Shown here: piece by piece, positions 1-9,642 of the stretch
Position numbering within the stretch: position 1 is the first letter of the stretch
How the letters are laid out: each line of letters begins with the position of its first letter
Assembly (NCBI GenBank): GCA_019009955.1
Contig: CM032230.1
Span: 123,494,501-123,558,500, forward strand
Origin: Riptortus pedestris
Taxonomy: Eukaryota > Arthropoda > Insecta > Hemiptera > Alydidae
Length of the DNA stretch: 64,000 bases
Direction of reading: 5' to 3'
Translations under genes and position numbers: made by a program
Notes under the pieces: generated by a model
The model's database searches: none
What the model saw: the letters and a program-made list of their open reading frames with translations, nothing else
Told to the model about the DNA's origin: nothing

Positions 1-444
1 ATAAATATTGTTATATACATTTATTCTCTATCTTGAATATTAACCAAGATAATTGCATTTTTATGAAGTCTGTGGTCGGGTATAGTTCGGATTAGGTCGG
101 CCATTTTCGTAACTACTCGGCTCAGGTGGAAGCTTCATCTAACCTTACCTGTCGTTTTTAACCTTACCTTACCTACTTTGTGAGATTTATGCAAATACTT
201 TCTGTTCATCCGCCCCTCCCCTTCTTTAGTTCTTGGAGTACTAAAATTTGAGTTATTAAAATATAAATTATTCTTACAATTCAGAAGCCGTTTCAGTTGG
301 GAATTTATTTTAATTAACTGAAAGATTTCTCATTACCGTTTGTATTTAACCACGGTGGTGTTGTGTTACCAGTATACAGATTTCTCTATTGTAAAACATC
401 ACATGGGAAATCTGCTTAGTTTACGCAGCCCCTGCGTGACGGAC
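1..444 (+). mobile_element. HINE copy, cut by window start
   Basis: The right end of a long-subfamily HINE. It reads through the conserved 'ttgaatattaaccaagat' block, a CCTTACCT-rich stretch and a 'gaaagatttctcatt' block. It then reaches GGGAAATCTGCTTAGTTT, the hairpin ACGCAG-CCC-CTGCGT and terminal GACGGAC followed by T's. The left end and the TA core lie outside the window. It is non-coding and moves, if at all, by a rolling-circle replicase supplied in trans. Confidence 0.8.
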
Positions 445-828
445 TTTTTTTAGTTTTAAGTTGTTTCTTTTTGTTAACATTTTGTAAGCAGTATATTACA
501 CTAAATCTCTCTTAATATTGAAGAAATATTTCGAAAATGAGCACAACCTCAATTCCTAATTTCCTATATCTGCGAAAAATATGGTTTTGCAGAAGAAATG
601 GGTCAGTCTGGTGTCAGGACTGGAGTCTGGGTCACATTTTTTTTTTCTTTTTTAATTTCATTTATACGTCTGTAGAAACTGACTCCTTTCTTTAATTTAT
701 ACCGAGCCTGTAGAGGCAGTTTTAATTAGGGCAAGGACGTCTCCTATACCGAGAGAAGCCAGTTTTGACATTATTTTTTACAGTAAAGATACTTTTATTT
801 TGGCTAGGCTCAGTAATTTTGTAAGACT
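445..828. other. unassigned AT-rich spacer
   Basis: Sequence between two HINE copies. I see no coding region, terminal repeats or structured RNA in it. Confidence 0.4.
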
Positions 829-1229
829 TTCCTTAAGGGAAATCAGCTGTTTGTATGACAGCTGTCATGACGCGACTTTCGAATAGTTTCCTCTGATGCC
901 GAAATGTCCATTGATTCTAACCATGATGGATGGATGATGAATATGATGTTTGTCTGTTAACACTTGCAATTTTTGTTTGATCGTTACCAAACTCCATATT
1001 TAAACGTTAAGATCGTTAATTGCTGAACTGGGAAGAGCGGGAGGGGGGGGGCGTTAAAGGAGGGGAATTTTGGAAATTCGTATACCTCCGTTAAATACGT
1101 CGACAAATTTTATGGTGCCAATGTTATTGAAAATTCAATGTTCCATACACATTTTCGGTATCTTTAATGTTGACCGAGATATTTTGGCGTTTTGGTTTTT
1201 GGCTTCCTGTAAACCCCAACTTCTACATA

Positions 1230-1836
1230 CACTCAACTGCAAAAAAAACCGGACACTTAGATTTAGTCTTATAATTTTGTTAAATACTTAATATATATGT
1301 ATATTAATCTTTTTAATTAAAATAATTGGTTAATCTATAGGTTATTTAAACAAAATCTGCCAAAAGTGAATAATTGTTATTGGTTATTTACAAAAAAATA
1401 CAAAATAAAAAAAAAGAAAAAGATAAATTAACACATTTAAAAAAAAAATTATTCTTCATTTTTATTACAGTGAATGGTAGACTTCGCTACCCCTAGCGTT
1501 TCGGCAATGTAACGTAAGCTCCGGCCTTCCATCTAAGTTTGAAAGACCCATTATTCTGGACCGAAATAAAAATAAAACATTAATTAAAGAAAATGCTTGG
1601 TTAATAATTAAAGATGTTTAAATATGCGAAAAACTACTTACAGTTTAGAATAGATCAACTTCACGACAAATAAATCTACTCTGAGTTTTATCTAATTGTT
1701 TACTAATCCTGAAGGGATTAGTTCAATGGACTCTAAATTCTCTGTAATAACTAGAATACCCACATAAAGAAAATTGCTGAAAATTAGCTTTTAATACGAC
1801 AAAAATGAAGTGTCCGGTTTTTTTTGCGGTTGAGTG
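1230..1836 (-). mobile_element. Tc1-like MITE, copy 1
   Basis: A 607-bp element with terminal inverted repeats beginning CACTCAACTGC and ending GCGGTTGAGTG, each followed inward by an A/T run and CCGGACACTT. It is flanked by TA on both sides (1228-1229, 1837-1838), the Tc1/mariner target duplication. The interior keeps only an HTH remnant of the transposase. It is a close sister of 3880-4479 in the opposite orientation and sits inside an older HINE. Confidence 0.85.
1449..1532 (-). pseudogene. Tc1-like transposase HTH remnant (27 codons)
   Basis: A 27-codon frame from ATG to TAA contains RSLRYIAETLGVAKSTIH. This reads as the recognition part of a Tc1/mariner-type helix-turn-helix (arginine-initiated helix, then I-A-x-x-L-G-V-x-K-S-T-I). 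No DDE catalytic domain follows. The identical peptide is encoded by the second MITE copy despite a synonymous difference. It is almost certainly a fossil of the parent transposase, not a working protein. Confidence 0.7.
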
Positions 1837-2331
1837 TATATTAGTATATTAACAAGAAGCTGTTATATCATGAACCACATTATTCTAAGCTTAAATTTCA
1901 AATACTGATATCAACAGGGCTTTATTATGCAACTTCGTTGTGTGATGATGTTGGAAAATCCATATTAAACAGTTTCAATCAACTCTAAGGATCATATTGG
2001 CTTAAATCGACCATATTATTATTCTTTTAACTCAAACAATTAAGCTAGTTGTTCGTACTTTCTTGTTTTTGGTCTTCATTAAACTCTCTTTTCTAGTCAT
2101 CAGTTTTTTTATATAGGAATAGAGGGTGAAATAAGATCACTAGCGTATAATTTCAGTAATTTATAAATCTGCATATTTTACGCAGGCGTTCCGTGACGGA
2201 CTGTCTTGTTAAGAGAAATCAGCTATTGAGGTCGTACTCATGACGCGATGTTCTAAATTATTCCTCAGATGTACATCGATTCTACCTAGAAGATGACGAA
2301 AATGAGCTCCGTTCAAAATTGGATGTATGTA

Positions 2332-2385
<54 letters not shown>

Positions 2386-2792
2386 CCCATTACCGCTCTA
2401 GCGGTGGCAATGTTTTTCTTATTGTAACGAAACTTGATATATAATCATTTTATATAAAAAGAAAGATCAAGTTCGTTAACGGCTGAAATTGGACCAGGGG
2501 AAGGGGTGAGGTTTAGAAGGGGAGAATTTCGGAAATTCATAATATCTCTGTTATTATGCGTAGGATCGAGGAATTGTATAGAACCAATCTTATTGCAAAT
2601 ATAATGTTCTATAAATGTTGTTATGTACATGTTTTCACTATCTTGACTATTAACCGAGATATTTGCATTTTTTTAAGTTTTTGGTATTTTGTAAACCCCC
2701 ACTCCTACTGATGTCATATTAACAATATTCTAGTACTATTGTCATACCTCTCGGTGGAGACCGTCGTCACTGGCTGATGGTTGAGTACCGCT

Positions 2793-2830
2793 GGCAAGCG
2801 CTTTCGATGCGATGACATCATCTTCAAGCC
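2793..2830 (-). ncRNA. decayed hammerhead-like motif, left foldback arm
   Basis: On the minus strand: TTGAAGA (one base off the CTGANGA core), stem II GATG/CATC, GAAA, then self-complementary AGCGCT as stem III, with flanking GGC/GCC able to form stem I. The core C is replaced, so activity is unlikely. The layout matches the better examples at 12944 and 48371. Confidence 0.35.
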
Positions 2831-3110
2831 TGTTATTAGTTGTACTGAGTTGGTTGTCCGTCAGTCAGTGGGTTCACCGTATTAGTTGTTTACGTTTAGT
2901 CCAGATCTGTTTACTTACCACTAAGATCTGTCAAACGAGGGATGTTGATGTTCAGGTAAATTGTTTTCGTGTGGTGGGTTGTTTACGTTTTAAATCGAGA
3001 TCTGTTTACTTACCACTCAGATCTGTCAACGGGTTGTGTTAGTGTTCAGGTAAAATGTTATGTGTGGTGAGTTGTTTACGTTTTATTAGATCTGTTTACA
3101 ACTATTAACA

Positions 3111-3148
3111 GGCTCGAAGATGATGCCATCGCATCGAAAGCGCTTGCC
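3111..3148 (+). ncRNA. decayed hammerhead-like motif, right foldback arm
   Basis: Inverted partner of 2793-2830: CTCGAAGA in place of the CTGANGA core, stem II GATG/CATC, GAAA, AGCGCT, then GCC. It is probably inactive. Confidence 0.3.
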
Positions 3149-3390
3149 AGCGGTACTCAACCATCAGCCAGTGACGACGGTCTCCACCGAGAGGTATGAC
3201 AATAGTATCATTTATATTGGCGGTTCTAACCCTTTATTTGAATTACCAATATGCTAGTATGTTATGAAGCACTTTTGAAGGCTAAATACCAAAGATTGTT
3301 CTCATTGGACTTCTAAGTTTTGTGATAAATGAAAATACGTGACGCACGTGGGAAATCTGCTTAGTTAACGCAGCCCGTGCGTGAAGGTCT

Positions 3391-3762
3391 TTTTTATTCT
3401 TGGAAAATTGCGTCTTGAGAGAAAGCTCAATAGCATATTTTCCTTTAAAGGGATATCTGCTAAAAATAAGTAAGTAGTTTCGGACTGTTCTTTAATTGTA
3501 GCCGACTTTCCCTGAACTCCGGTGCAGGTTACACGAAACCAAGGAGGTTCAAATTGATCGAGCGGGGAGGAGGGGCAGCGGCTTACATAATTGGCGGGAG
3601 AAGAGAATCTATTGAATGGCTCACGTTGTGGGGTGTCACGTGTTTAGCAGCAACAGCAGGTGGGGACTATACTCTCAGGCACTCCATGCTGTAGCCTTCA
3701 CCAACGATTCGCTCAATATCAAGGACTTTTGGTCCCTTATCTTTCGTCTTTATTCGTTTTAG
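3391..3762. other. unassigned spacer
   Basis: Mixed-composition sequence between two HINE copies, including a G-rich patch near 3560-3650. No convincing frame, terminal repeat or RNA. Confidence 0.4.
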
Positions 3763-3827
3763 CAGATTTCCCTTAAGGAAAATCAGCTATTGAGGCTGTA
3801 CAAATGTAATTCGATCCTATCTGAAGA

Positions 3828-3879
<52 letters not shown>
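3763..3879 (+). mobile_element. HINE left-end fragment with TA core
   Basis: AGCAGATTTCCCTTAAGG followed by the 'aaatcagctattgagg' block and a shortened 'cgatcctatctgaagat' block, running into (TA)n at about 3832-3879. The TA run is interrupted by the Tc1-like MITE and resumes at 4480-4532. No matching right end follows. Confidence 0.6.
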
Positions 3880-3882
<3 letters not shown>

Positions 3883-4476
3883 TCAACCGCAAAAAAAAAA
3901 ACCGGACACTTTTGTTGTATTAAAAGCTAATTTTCAGCAATTTTTTTTATGTGGGTATTCTAGTCATTACAGAGAATTTAGAGTCTAAGTCCATTGAACT
4001 AATCCCTTCAGGATTAGTAAACAATTAGATAAAACTCAGATTAGATTTATTTGTCGTGAAGTTGATCTATTCTAAACTGTAAGTAGTTTTTCGCACATTT
4101 AAACATCTTTAATTATTAACCAAGCATTTTCTTTAATTAATGTTTTATTTTTATTTCGGTCCAGAATAATGGGTCTTTCAAACTTAGATGGAAGGCCGGA
4201 GCTTACGTTACATTGCCGAAACGCTTGGGGTAGCGAAGTCTACCATTCACTGTAATAAAAATGAAGAATAATTTTTTTTTTAAATGTGTTAATTTCTTTT
4301 TCTTTTGTATTTTTTTGTAAATAATCAATACAAATTATTCACTTTTGGCAGATTTTGTTTAAATAACCTATAGATTAACCAATTATTTTAATTAAAAAGA
4401 TTAATATACATATATATTAAGTATTTAACAAAATTATAAGACTAAATCTAAGTGTCCGGTTTTTTTTTGCGGATGA

Positions 4477-4479
<3 letters not shown>
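3880..4479 (+). mobile_element. Tc1-like MITE, copy 2, inside a TA microsatellite
   Basis: A 600-bp sister of 1230-1836, inverted relative to it. The TIR is CACTCAACCGC plus an A-run and CCGGACACTT at the left, and the complement ending GATGAGTG at the right. TA flanks both sides, though here both flanks are themselves a TA microsatellite, so the duplication is not independently informative. The interior carries the same HTH remnant. Confidence 0.85.
4188..4271 (+). pseudogene. Tc1-like transposase HTH remnant (27 codons)
   Basis: Same 27-residue peptide as at 1449-1532, containing RSLRYIAETLGVAKSTIH and ending NKNEE before TAA. A TAG lies immediately upstream in frame, so the fragment begins at this ATG. 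No catalytic domain. Confidence 0.7.
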
Positions 4480-4534
<55 letters not shown>

Positions 4535-4565
4535 GCCCACACACAGTTTTGCTTGTCATAATGGT

Positions 4566-4632
4566 TATTAAAATCATTTTCATTTCTATACTAGCTTCGC
4601 GTCCACAAGACGCCTCAGGAAAAATTTTAATA
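4566..4632 (-). ncRNA. decayed type I hammerhead-like ribozyme
   Basis: Minus-strand relative of 6453-6519: outer stem I TATTAAAAT/ATTTTAATA, stem II GCGTC/GACGC with a TTGTG loop, and CTAGT at stem III followed by A. The core has lost bases (CTGAGG instead of CTGATGAGG) and GAAA is GAAG, so it should be inactive. The retained pairing supports the call at its sister locus. Confidence 0.5.
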
Positions 4633-4785
4633 CAAAATATATTGGTCCAATATCACTTGGAAATATTCAAACAGCCATATAAAGATAAATTGAAAACAAC
4701 AGGTACCAAAAGTAATACGTTCGAAATAAACTGAACGGATTGTAATAAAAGTTATATAGGGGAATCATCGCAAATACACAAAAAA

Positions 4786-5414
4786 GTCCCTCACGCAGGG
4801 GCTGCTAACTTAACTAATCAGATTTCCCACTTACGTCACGTATTTTTATTTATCTCAAAACGTAAAAGTCCAATGAGAACAATATTTGGTATTTAGGCTT
4901 CAAATAAAGTGCTTCAAAACATTATAGAATATTGTTAATATGACATGAGTAGGAGTGGGGTTTACTAAAAAGTAGAAAAGTATAAAATGCAAATATCTCG
5001 GTTAGTAATAAGGATAGTGAAAAAATGCACGTAACAACATTTATAGAACATTACATTTGCAATAAGATTGCTTCTATACCATTTTTCGATCCAATAATAT
5101 AGCATAATAAAGCCTCCCTCCCTCAGGTCCAATTTCAGCTGACGAAGATTTCTACGAACTTTATATTTTGTTTATATGTAAAACATATGTTTTTTACATA
5201 AAACGTTTAAATATCGAGTTTGCTAACAATCAAGCAAAAATTGCGACCGGTAGAGCATTAACAGACATATATATATATATATACAATTTTGAACGGACCT
5301 CATTATCGTCATCTACTAGGTAGGATCGATGGACATTTGAAGAATAATTTCCAAAATAGTGCCATGAGTACGACCTCAATAGCTGATTCCGCTCTCTAGG
5401 GAAATGAGCTAAAA
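4786..5414 (-). mobile_element. HINE copy
   Basis: Hairpin end at the left (GTCCCTCACGCAGGGGCTGC), the 'acgtatttttatttatctcaaaa' subfamily block, a short TA run at about 5269-5283, the 'gaacggacctcattatcgtcatctactagg' block, and a left end decayed at its palindrome (GATTCCGCTCTCTAGGGAAATGAGCTAAAA). Confidence 0.75.
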
Positions 5415-5581
5415 GAAGAATTAGACAACAAGTATTAATCTTGATATGAAGGGCAATACTTCCCTAGCCAAATACGAGATACAAATACAGCGATAATTTT
5501 GATTTTTAATATGTTTGATAATAGAAAAAGCAAGAAATATAAGCAAGAGGAGGATAAAAGAGAAAGTACACGCCAAAAAAG

Positions 5582-6017
5582 TCCGTCACGCAGGGGCTGC
5601 GTAAACTAAGCAGATTTCCCACGTGAAGTTATACAATAGAGAAATCTCCATGCGAGAGCTGAACAGTTATGGCAAAGGGCCGAACTAGCTTCTGGCGGGA
5701 AATTCAAAAATCCGTTATCGGCCCAAATTTAATAAACATGCAAATATCTCGGTTAATATTCAAGATAGGGAATAAATGTATATAACAATATTTATATTAA
5801 ATTTAATTTGCAATAAGATTGATTCTGTACAATTTTGCGATCTGACGTATAGTAACGGAGATATTTCGAATATTCGAAAATCCTCCCCTCTAAACCCCCC
5901 CTCCCACTGGTCCGATTTCAGCCGTTAACGAACTTGATCTTTCTTTTTACATAAAACAATTAAATATCAAGTTTGGTAACGATCAAACAAAAATTGCGAC
6001 CGCTAGAGCGGTAACAG

Positions 6018-6068
<51 letters not shown>

Positions 6069-6193
6069 TTTGAGCGGACCTCATTTTCGTCATCTACTAG
6101 GTAGGATCGATGGACATTTGAAGAAAAATTTCGAAAATTCCGTCATGAGTACAACCTCAATAGCTGATTTCCCTGAAGGGAAATCTGCTAAAA
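5582..6193 (-). mobile_element. near-complete short HINE copy (type example)
   Basis: A 612-bp young copy. It reads TCCGTCACGCAGGGGCTGC, inverted-repeat core GCAGATTTCCC, 'acaatagagaaatct', the 'caaatatctcggttaatattcaagatag' block, a C-rich block (about 5883-5910) and the palindrome CCGCTAGAGCGG. Then come (TA)n at 6022-6063, 'gaccgatgg'-type block, TTTCCCTGAAGGGAAA and TCTGCTAAAA. No target duplication is visible, as expected for a rolling-circle element. Confidence 0.85.
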
Positions 6194-6452
6194 TGGTAAA
6201 CAGAGATAAAACATGTGAATTAAATATATTTTATTTTATTAGAAACTTTAAAGTGATATCTGATCAATTATACATTTTTCATATACTATTTAGTCTCTAC
6301 ACTTCATTAGGGATTATCGATATATTTTTATTTCGAGGCTTATCGATATAAATCAGCTGAATTGACCGGTCATACTTTGAAAGCCATTCTCCGACTGGCG
6401 TCGCAAATGGAAGGTCCTGTAGAAAGATATTGCCCTTTTTATGAACTTTTTT

Positions 6453-6519
6453 TATTAAAATTTCTCCTGATGAGGCGTCTTGTGGACGCGAAACTAGTGG
6501 AAAAAAAATGATTTTAATA
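6453..6519 (+). ncRNA. hammerhead ribozyme candidate, type I with loop-less stem III
   Basis: CTGATGA at 6467-6473, stem II GCGTC/GACGC closing a TTGTG loop, GAAA at 6490-6493, and self-complementary ACTAGT as stem III. An outer stem I is formed by TATTAAAAT (6453-) and ATTTTAATA (-6519). All conserved core positions are present except that the base at the cleavage position is G; the sister at 4566 has A. Hammerheads with such minimal stem III, acting as dimers, are known in Penelope-like retroelements. Cleavage here is untested. Confidence 0.6.
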
Positions 6520-6589
6520 GTCATTTGAGGTTTTCATTTGACCTTCCGCCATAGGTTAGTTAATTAAAGTGAAATAGGTCACATTTTAA

Positions 6590-6985
6590 CAATATTAACG
6601 AACTCGCTTAAATAGCGTTTCATGTAAAATTAGAGATGAAGTTTATTACGGCTGATATCGGATGTAGGGGACGTTTAGAGGGGAATATTTTGGAGTTTAG
6701 AAAGTAAAATCATGAATGGTAAAGCCATCACACAACGAATTTGCACCTACCACACACAGTAAAAGTTCAATGAAAACAAAACTTGTAATATACTGGTTCA
6801 TCATATAACAGCTTATTGTTAGTAAAGCATGTGCAGCAGAAGGGGCTTACTGAAGGCTGAAAATTTAAAAGTGCAAATATTCAAGAAAAAAAAACAAATG
6901 TATATGTTAACAATTATAATAAATTATATTTGCAATAAGATTAGTTCTATTTCAATTTTACAATGTGAAGTGTAATAATAGAGAT
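6590..6985. mobile_element. degenerate HINE pieces, two orientations
   Basis: 6600-6720 resembles the G-rich side of a '+' HINE ('acggctgatatcggatg...gtttagaggggaa'). 6740-6985 resembles the opposite orientation ('gtaaaagttcaatgaaaac', 'cttactgaaggctgaaa', 'atatttgcaataagatt'). They are probably two old copies fused by deletion. Confidence 0.45.
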
Positions 6986-6992
6986 TTTATAT

Positions 6993-7045
6993 GCGTCCCA
7001 ATTAGCCACAGTGGCATAACCTGGACGTAAATAAATAAAAAAAAA
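6993..7045 (+). mobile_element. SINE 3' tail fragment
   Basis: CGTCCCAATTAGCCACAGT, then a GGACGTAAATAAATAAA tail. This is the conserved 3' tail found behind the tRNA-like head at 8844-9090 and in other copies. Confidence 0.6.
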
Positions 7046-8436
7046 GAGATATGTGGAAGATTCGCTGTTATTACTGTTCAATAACACAATTGAACGCTGT
7101 TATAATAATTCAATATCAGTTGGCAAATTTATGTTTTTTTTCTTAAAACTCCAATTCACCTGAAAGATGTGCTTTATCACTACAAGGACCTCCCAATGAA
7201 CAGCAAACAACCAAAGAAGAAAGTGTTTACTTATTTTATGAAATTAATTTCTGAAGAAGTGTTTGCAATTTTTAAAATTATTTTTGAACCATTAAACTTA
7301 TACTTTTTGCTTGTAGAAAATTTTTACAGTCTTTGGACAAAGGAATTTCCCACGGTTTCTTTTGAAAAATACGTGCCCGCGAGGGGCGTCACGCATGATG
7401 CTCTAGAATAAATCGGACAAGCGGTGCAAGGTCAAGAATGTAGCTCAGTTCCTTGAAGCCTAGTTCAGTTCGCAGAGTTAGCGCAGTTTATGTATTTGTA
7501 GCTGAAGTTGTTCCGTTTTGTTGTCTGTTTAAAGCTAAAAAGTGCAAAACCGTCAGCGCCCAGCATGTCGTATGTGTTTTTTTGAAGTTTATTTTAGCTT
7601 CTACGCGAGAAACAGGTGAATCAACTTACGCAAAGCAGATGATGAAAAAGAAACACAAAAAATTGTTGTATACAAATTTTTTTACGCCAAATCCCGTTGG
7701 ATACATTTGCAATTTTCTTATTTTTCCGTCTAGCTCTTAATCATCCACCCACTAAGTCGAAATTTGATGTTAAAAAGTGGTGCACAAATAGACGGTAAAA
7801 CAATCCTAGTATAAAATTTAAAAATTTAAAGGCTAGTCTTTTTTGAGTGATGGGAAGTAAGTTCAAATTAGTCAAAATGGGTTCAGGGAAAGTAAAAACG
7901 TTCCTTTGAAATATGAAAATCACAGAAATCTGCTAAAAATACCAGAGTTGAGTCGGGCATTAAATATATAAGATATTCATAGTTACTGAGATATTCGGAA
8001 AACTTGAATTTTCAAAAGCAGTATCGAAATCTCATCCGCGTCTGTTGAAAACTATAATATAAACTATAAAATTCTTAAATTTTACTTGATCTTGTTTTTG
8101 GCACAAAGCTGAATAAGGGTCTTATCTAAAATGAATTTTAGTGCAATTTTGTCATATAACTAAAACCAGTATCTCGTTTTTCTATAGAAAAACCTGTGGA
8201 AAAAAAAGTTACATCGGGTCATACATACAAATAGTCCAAAAATCGATGGGTAATGAATGACACAGCAAGATATCAGTTATCAATTGAAACATCATTTCAT
8301 GAAGTGGGAGCATGCTTTTAATTATTAGCTCGAAACTGTAATAAAGTGTAATCAATCAATGTCATTTGACGTTTAAATAAAGCTTTTAGAGCCATATGTG
8401 CCCATCGTTTAATCTGAAGCCTGCAAACGCAACCAT
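7046..8436. other. unassigned region with two accidental open frames
   Basis: About 1.4 kb. Open frames at 7169-7411 (80 codons) and 7453-7740 (95 codons) have no recognisable motif; the second has a basic MMKKKHKK stretch. The sequence 7380-7640 is less AT-rich than its surroundings. No TIRs or tRNA-like parts noticed. Confidence 0.35.
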
Positions 8437-8745
8437 TAGGGAAATCTGCTATTGAGGTTGTGCTCGTGACGCGATTTCTGAAAAAGTTCCTCAAATGTCG
8501 ATAGATCCTATCTAGAAGATAAATAGAGGCCCGTCGAAAATAAAATATATGCCAGAAACGACTCTAGCAGTCGTTATTTTTGTATAACCACTTTCAAACT
8601 CGATTAGTAAGCGTTTCATGCAAACCTACAGACCTGAAGTTCTTTGGCGGCTGAAATAGGACTTGGGGGGAGGTGATGTTTACAGAATGAAATTTGGATA
8701 ATTTGAAAAATCACCATTATTATAAGTTGAATAGAAAATAAAATA
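8437..8745 (+). mobile_element. degenerate HINE copy
   Basis: 'gggaaatctgctattgaggttgtgctcgtgacgcg', then a decayed 'cgatagatcctatctagaagat' block and 'gacctgaagttctttggcggctgaaataggac'. The TA core is lost and the hairpin end is missing. Confidence 0.5.
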
Positions 8746-8755
8746 GAAATAAAAT

Positions 8756-8843
8756 CATAAGACCCACCCTGGCTAGAAACGGGTGGCAACCTATAAATAA
8801 CACTGCCCAATCGGCCGTAGTAGCAAAAAGTGGGCGTTGGGGA
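8756..8843 (+). mobile_element. SINE 3' tail fragment
   Basis: 'gacccaccctggctagaaacgggtgg' followed by the AACCT..ATAAC and CCGTAGTAGCAAAAAGTGG blocks of the SINE tail. It abuts the complete SINE at 8844, giving a tail-to-head tandem. Confidence 0.6.
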
Positions 8844-9090
8844 TCAGGTTGGCCGTGCGAGTTAAGGCGTTGGTCTTAATCTCGCGTGGTAGACCTAGAA
8901 TGGCGGGTTCGATTCCCGTCCTGGGCAGTAGAAATGTATTTAGCGACGGACTCATTAAATAAACTCCTTAGGCCCACCCTGGCTAGAAAAGGGTGGTAAC
9001 CTGTATATAACCCGTCCCGATTAGCCACAGTAGTATAAAGTGGACGTAAATAATAATAAACAAATCGGGCGTTAATAAATAATAATAATA
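8844..9090 (+). mobile_element. tRNA-derived SINE, near complete
   Basis: The head has an A-box-like TGGCCGTGCG...TTAAGGCG and a B-box GGTTCGATTCC about 50 nt apart, the internal RNA polymerase III promoter layout of a Ser/Leu-type tRNA. The body includes 'gtatttagcgacggactcattaaataaa', then the shared tail GGCCCACCCTGGCTAG... ending GTGGACGTAAATAATAATAA. A SINE is transcribed by Pol III and copied by a partner LINE's reverse transcriptase. The partner is not identified here. Confidence 0.7.
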
Positions 9091-9642
9091 ATGTAAATTC
9101 AGCTAGAAATACATTAAAAATTAATTTGGATCATATTTTCTGCATGAATACCGAGTTGCACACAAAAGGGTATAAAACAAAACAGAAAGCACGGTTTAAC
9201 TATAAATAGGGTAAATACATGCTTAGAAGGAATTTAATTAAGTTTAATTAAGATTATTATTCTCAATTTTACAATAGTTAATCCCTATTTTAATCCGTAC
9301 TATTCACATTTCTCATTATGACAACGTAATTCAAATATGAATATATTTTAATGGAATGTGCTTAATTAACCTAATTATGAGTGGTTATTTTAAGACAAGA
9401 CAACGAATATTATTATTTATTGTTCTTTCCTGTGAGTCTCTTACTAATACTTTTTATTTTTTTTCAAACCTTTTTAATAAATTTATATTTATTTATAAAT
9501 TTATTAACTGCCATTATGATAAATGTTTCAATCTATGGGGGAAATTAATTTGCAACAAATTTTATTATACAAGCTTAATGTCGCATAATTGATAAGACCA
9601 ACTGACATATTTAAATGGATTATAATAATAAGAAATTGTTGT
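9091..9642. other. AT-rich repeat partly shared with 11500-11720 and 14285-14345
   Basis: 9460-9600 ('aaatttatattta...tttcaatctatgggggaaa...cttaatgtcgcataattgataagaccaactgac') has a diverged relative at 11600-11720 and a piece of its end at 14290-14330. This looks like an unclassified dispersed repeat next to the SINE. No coding signal. Confidence 0.4.

Larger units (their letters stand above)
829..2204 (+). mobile_element. old long HINE copy, split by a Tc1-like MITE
   Basis: A diverged copy starts at 'ccttaagggaaatcagct' and passes the 'catgacgcg' and 'atgtccattgattctaacc' blocks. It has lost its TA core, keeps the G-rich block (1038-1066) and is interrupted by the MITE at 1230-1836. It resumes to about 2204 with a decayed hairpin end (acgcaggcgttccgtgacggact). 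Divergence and the insertion mark it as older than most copies here. Confidence 0.65.
2736..3205. mobile_element. foldback element with 93-bp internal tandem repeats
   Basis: Inverted arms of about 100 bp (CTATTGTCATACCTCTCGG at the left, its complement at the right) are flanked by TA on both sides (2734-2735, 3206-3207). The centre holds a tandem repeat of period 93: GTTGTTTACG recurs at 2885, 2978 and 3071, with AGATCTGT motifs in each unit. The inner ends of both arms resemble decayed hammerhead ribozymes. No coding capacity. It may be a TA-targeting MITE or a Penelope-like palindromic insert. Confidence 0.7.
2206..3390 (+). mobile_element. HINE copy with nested foldback element
   Basis: It starts at 'aagagaaatcagctattgaggtcgtactcatgacgcg' directly after the previous HINE. 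The TA run is at 2340-2381, followed by the 'ccgctctagcggt' palindrome and the G-rich block. The foldback at 2736-3205 interrupts it. It ends in GTGGGAAATCTGCTTAGTTAACGC, hairpin and GTGAAGGTC. The subfamily with 'aaaatacgtgacgcac' before the inverted repeat recurs at 4786 and 12319. Confidence 0.75.

Noticed and set aside
2885..3080. CRISPR-like array (repeats with spacing)
   Set aside because: It is a direct 93-bp tandem repeat without unique spacers, inside a foldback element.
5984..6015. CCGCTAGAGCGG palindrome next to TA runs as an operator or origin
   Set aside because: It recurs at the same place in every HINE copy and is part of the element.
6168..6190. TTTCCCTTAAGGGAAA-type hairpins as transcription terminators
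   Set aside because: They are the conserved terminal palindrome of HINE, not followed by a T-run at gene ends, and the genome is eukaryotic.
7453..7740. A 95-codon gene with a basic stretch
   Set aside because: No motif, unusual composition and no supporting splice or promoter signals; kept only as unassigned sequence.
8844..8940. A functional tRNA gene
   Set aside because: A and B boxes are present, but the acceptor and anticodon arms do not fold properly and a SINE body and tail follow.
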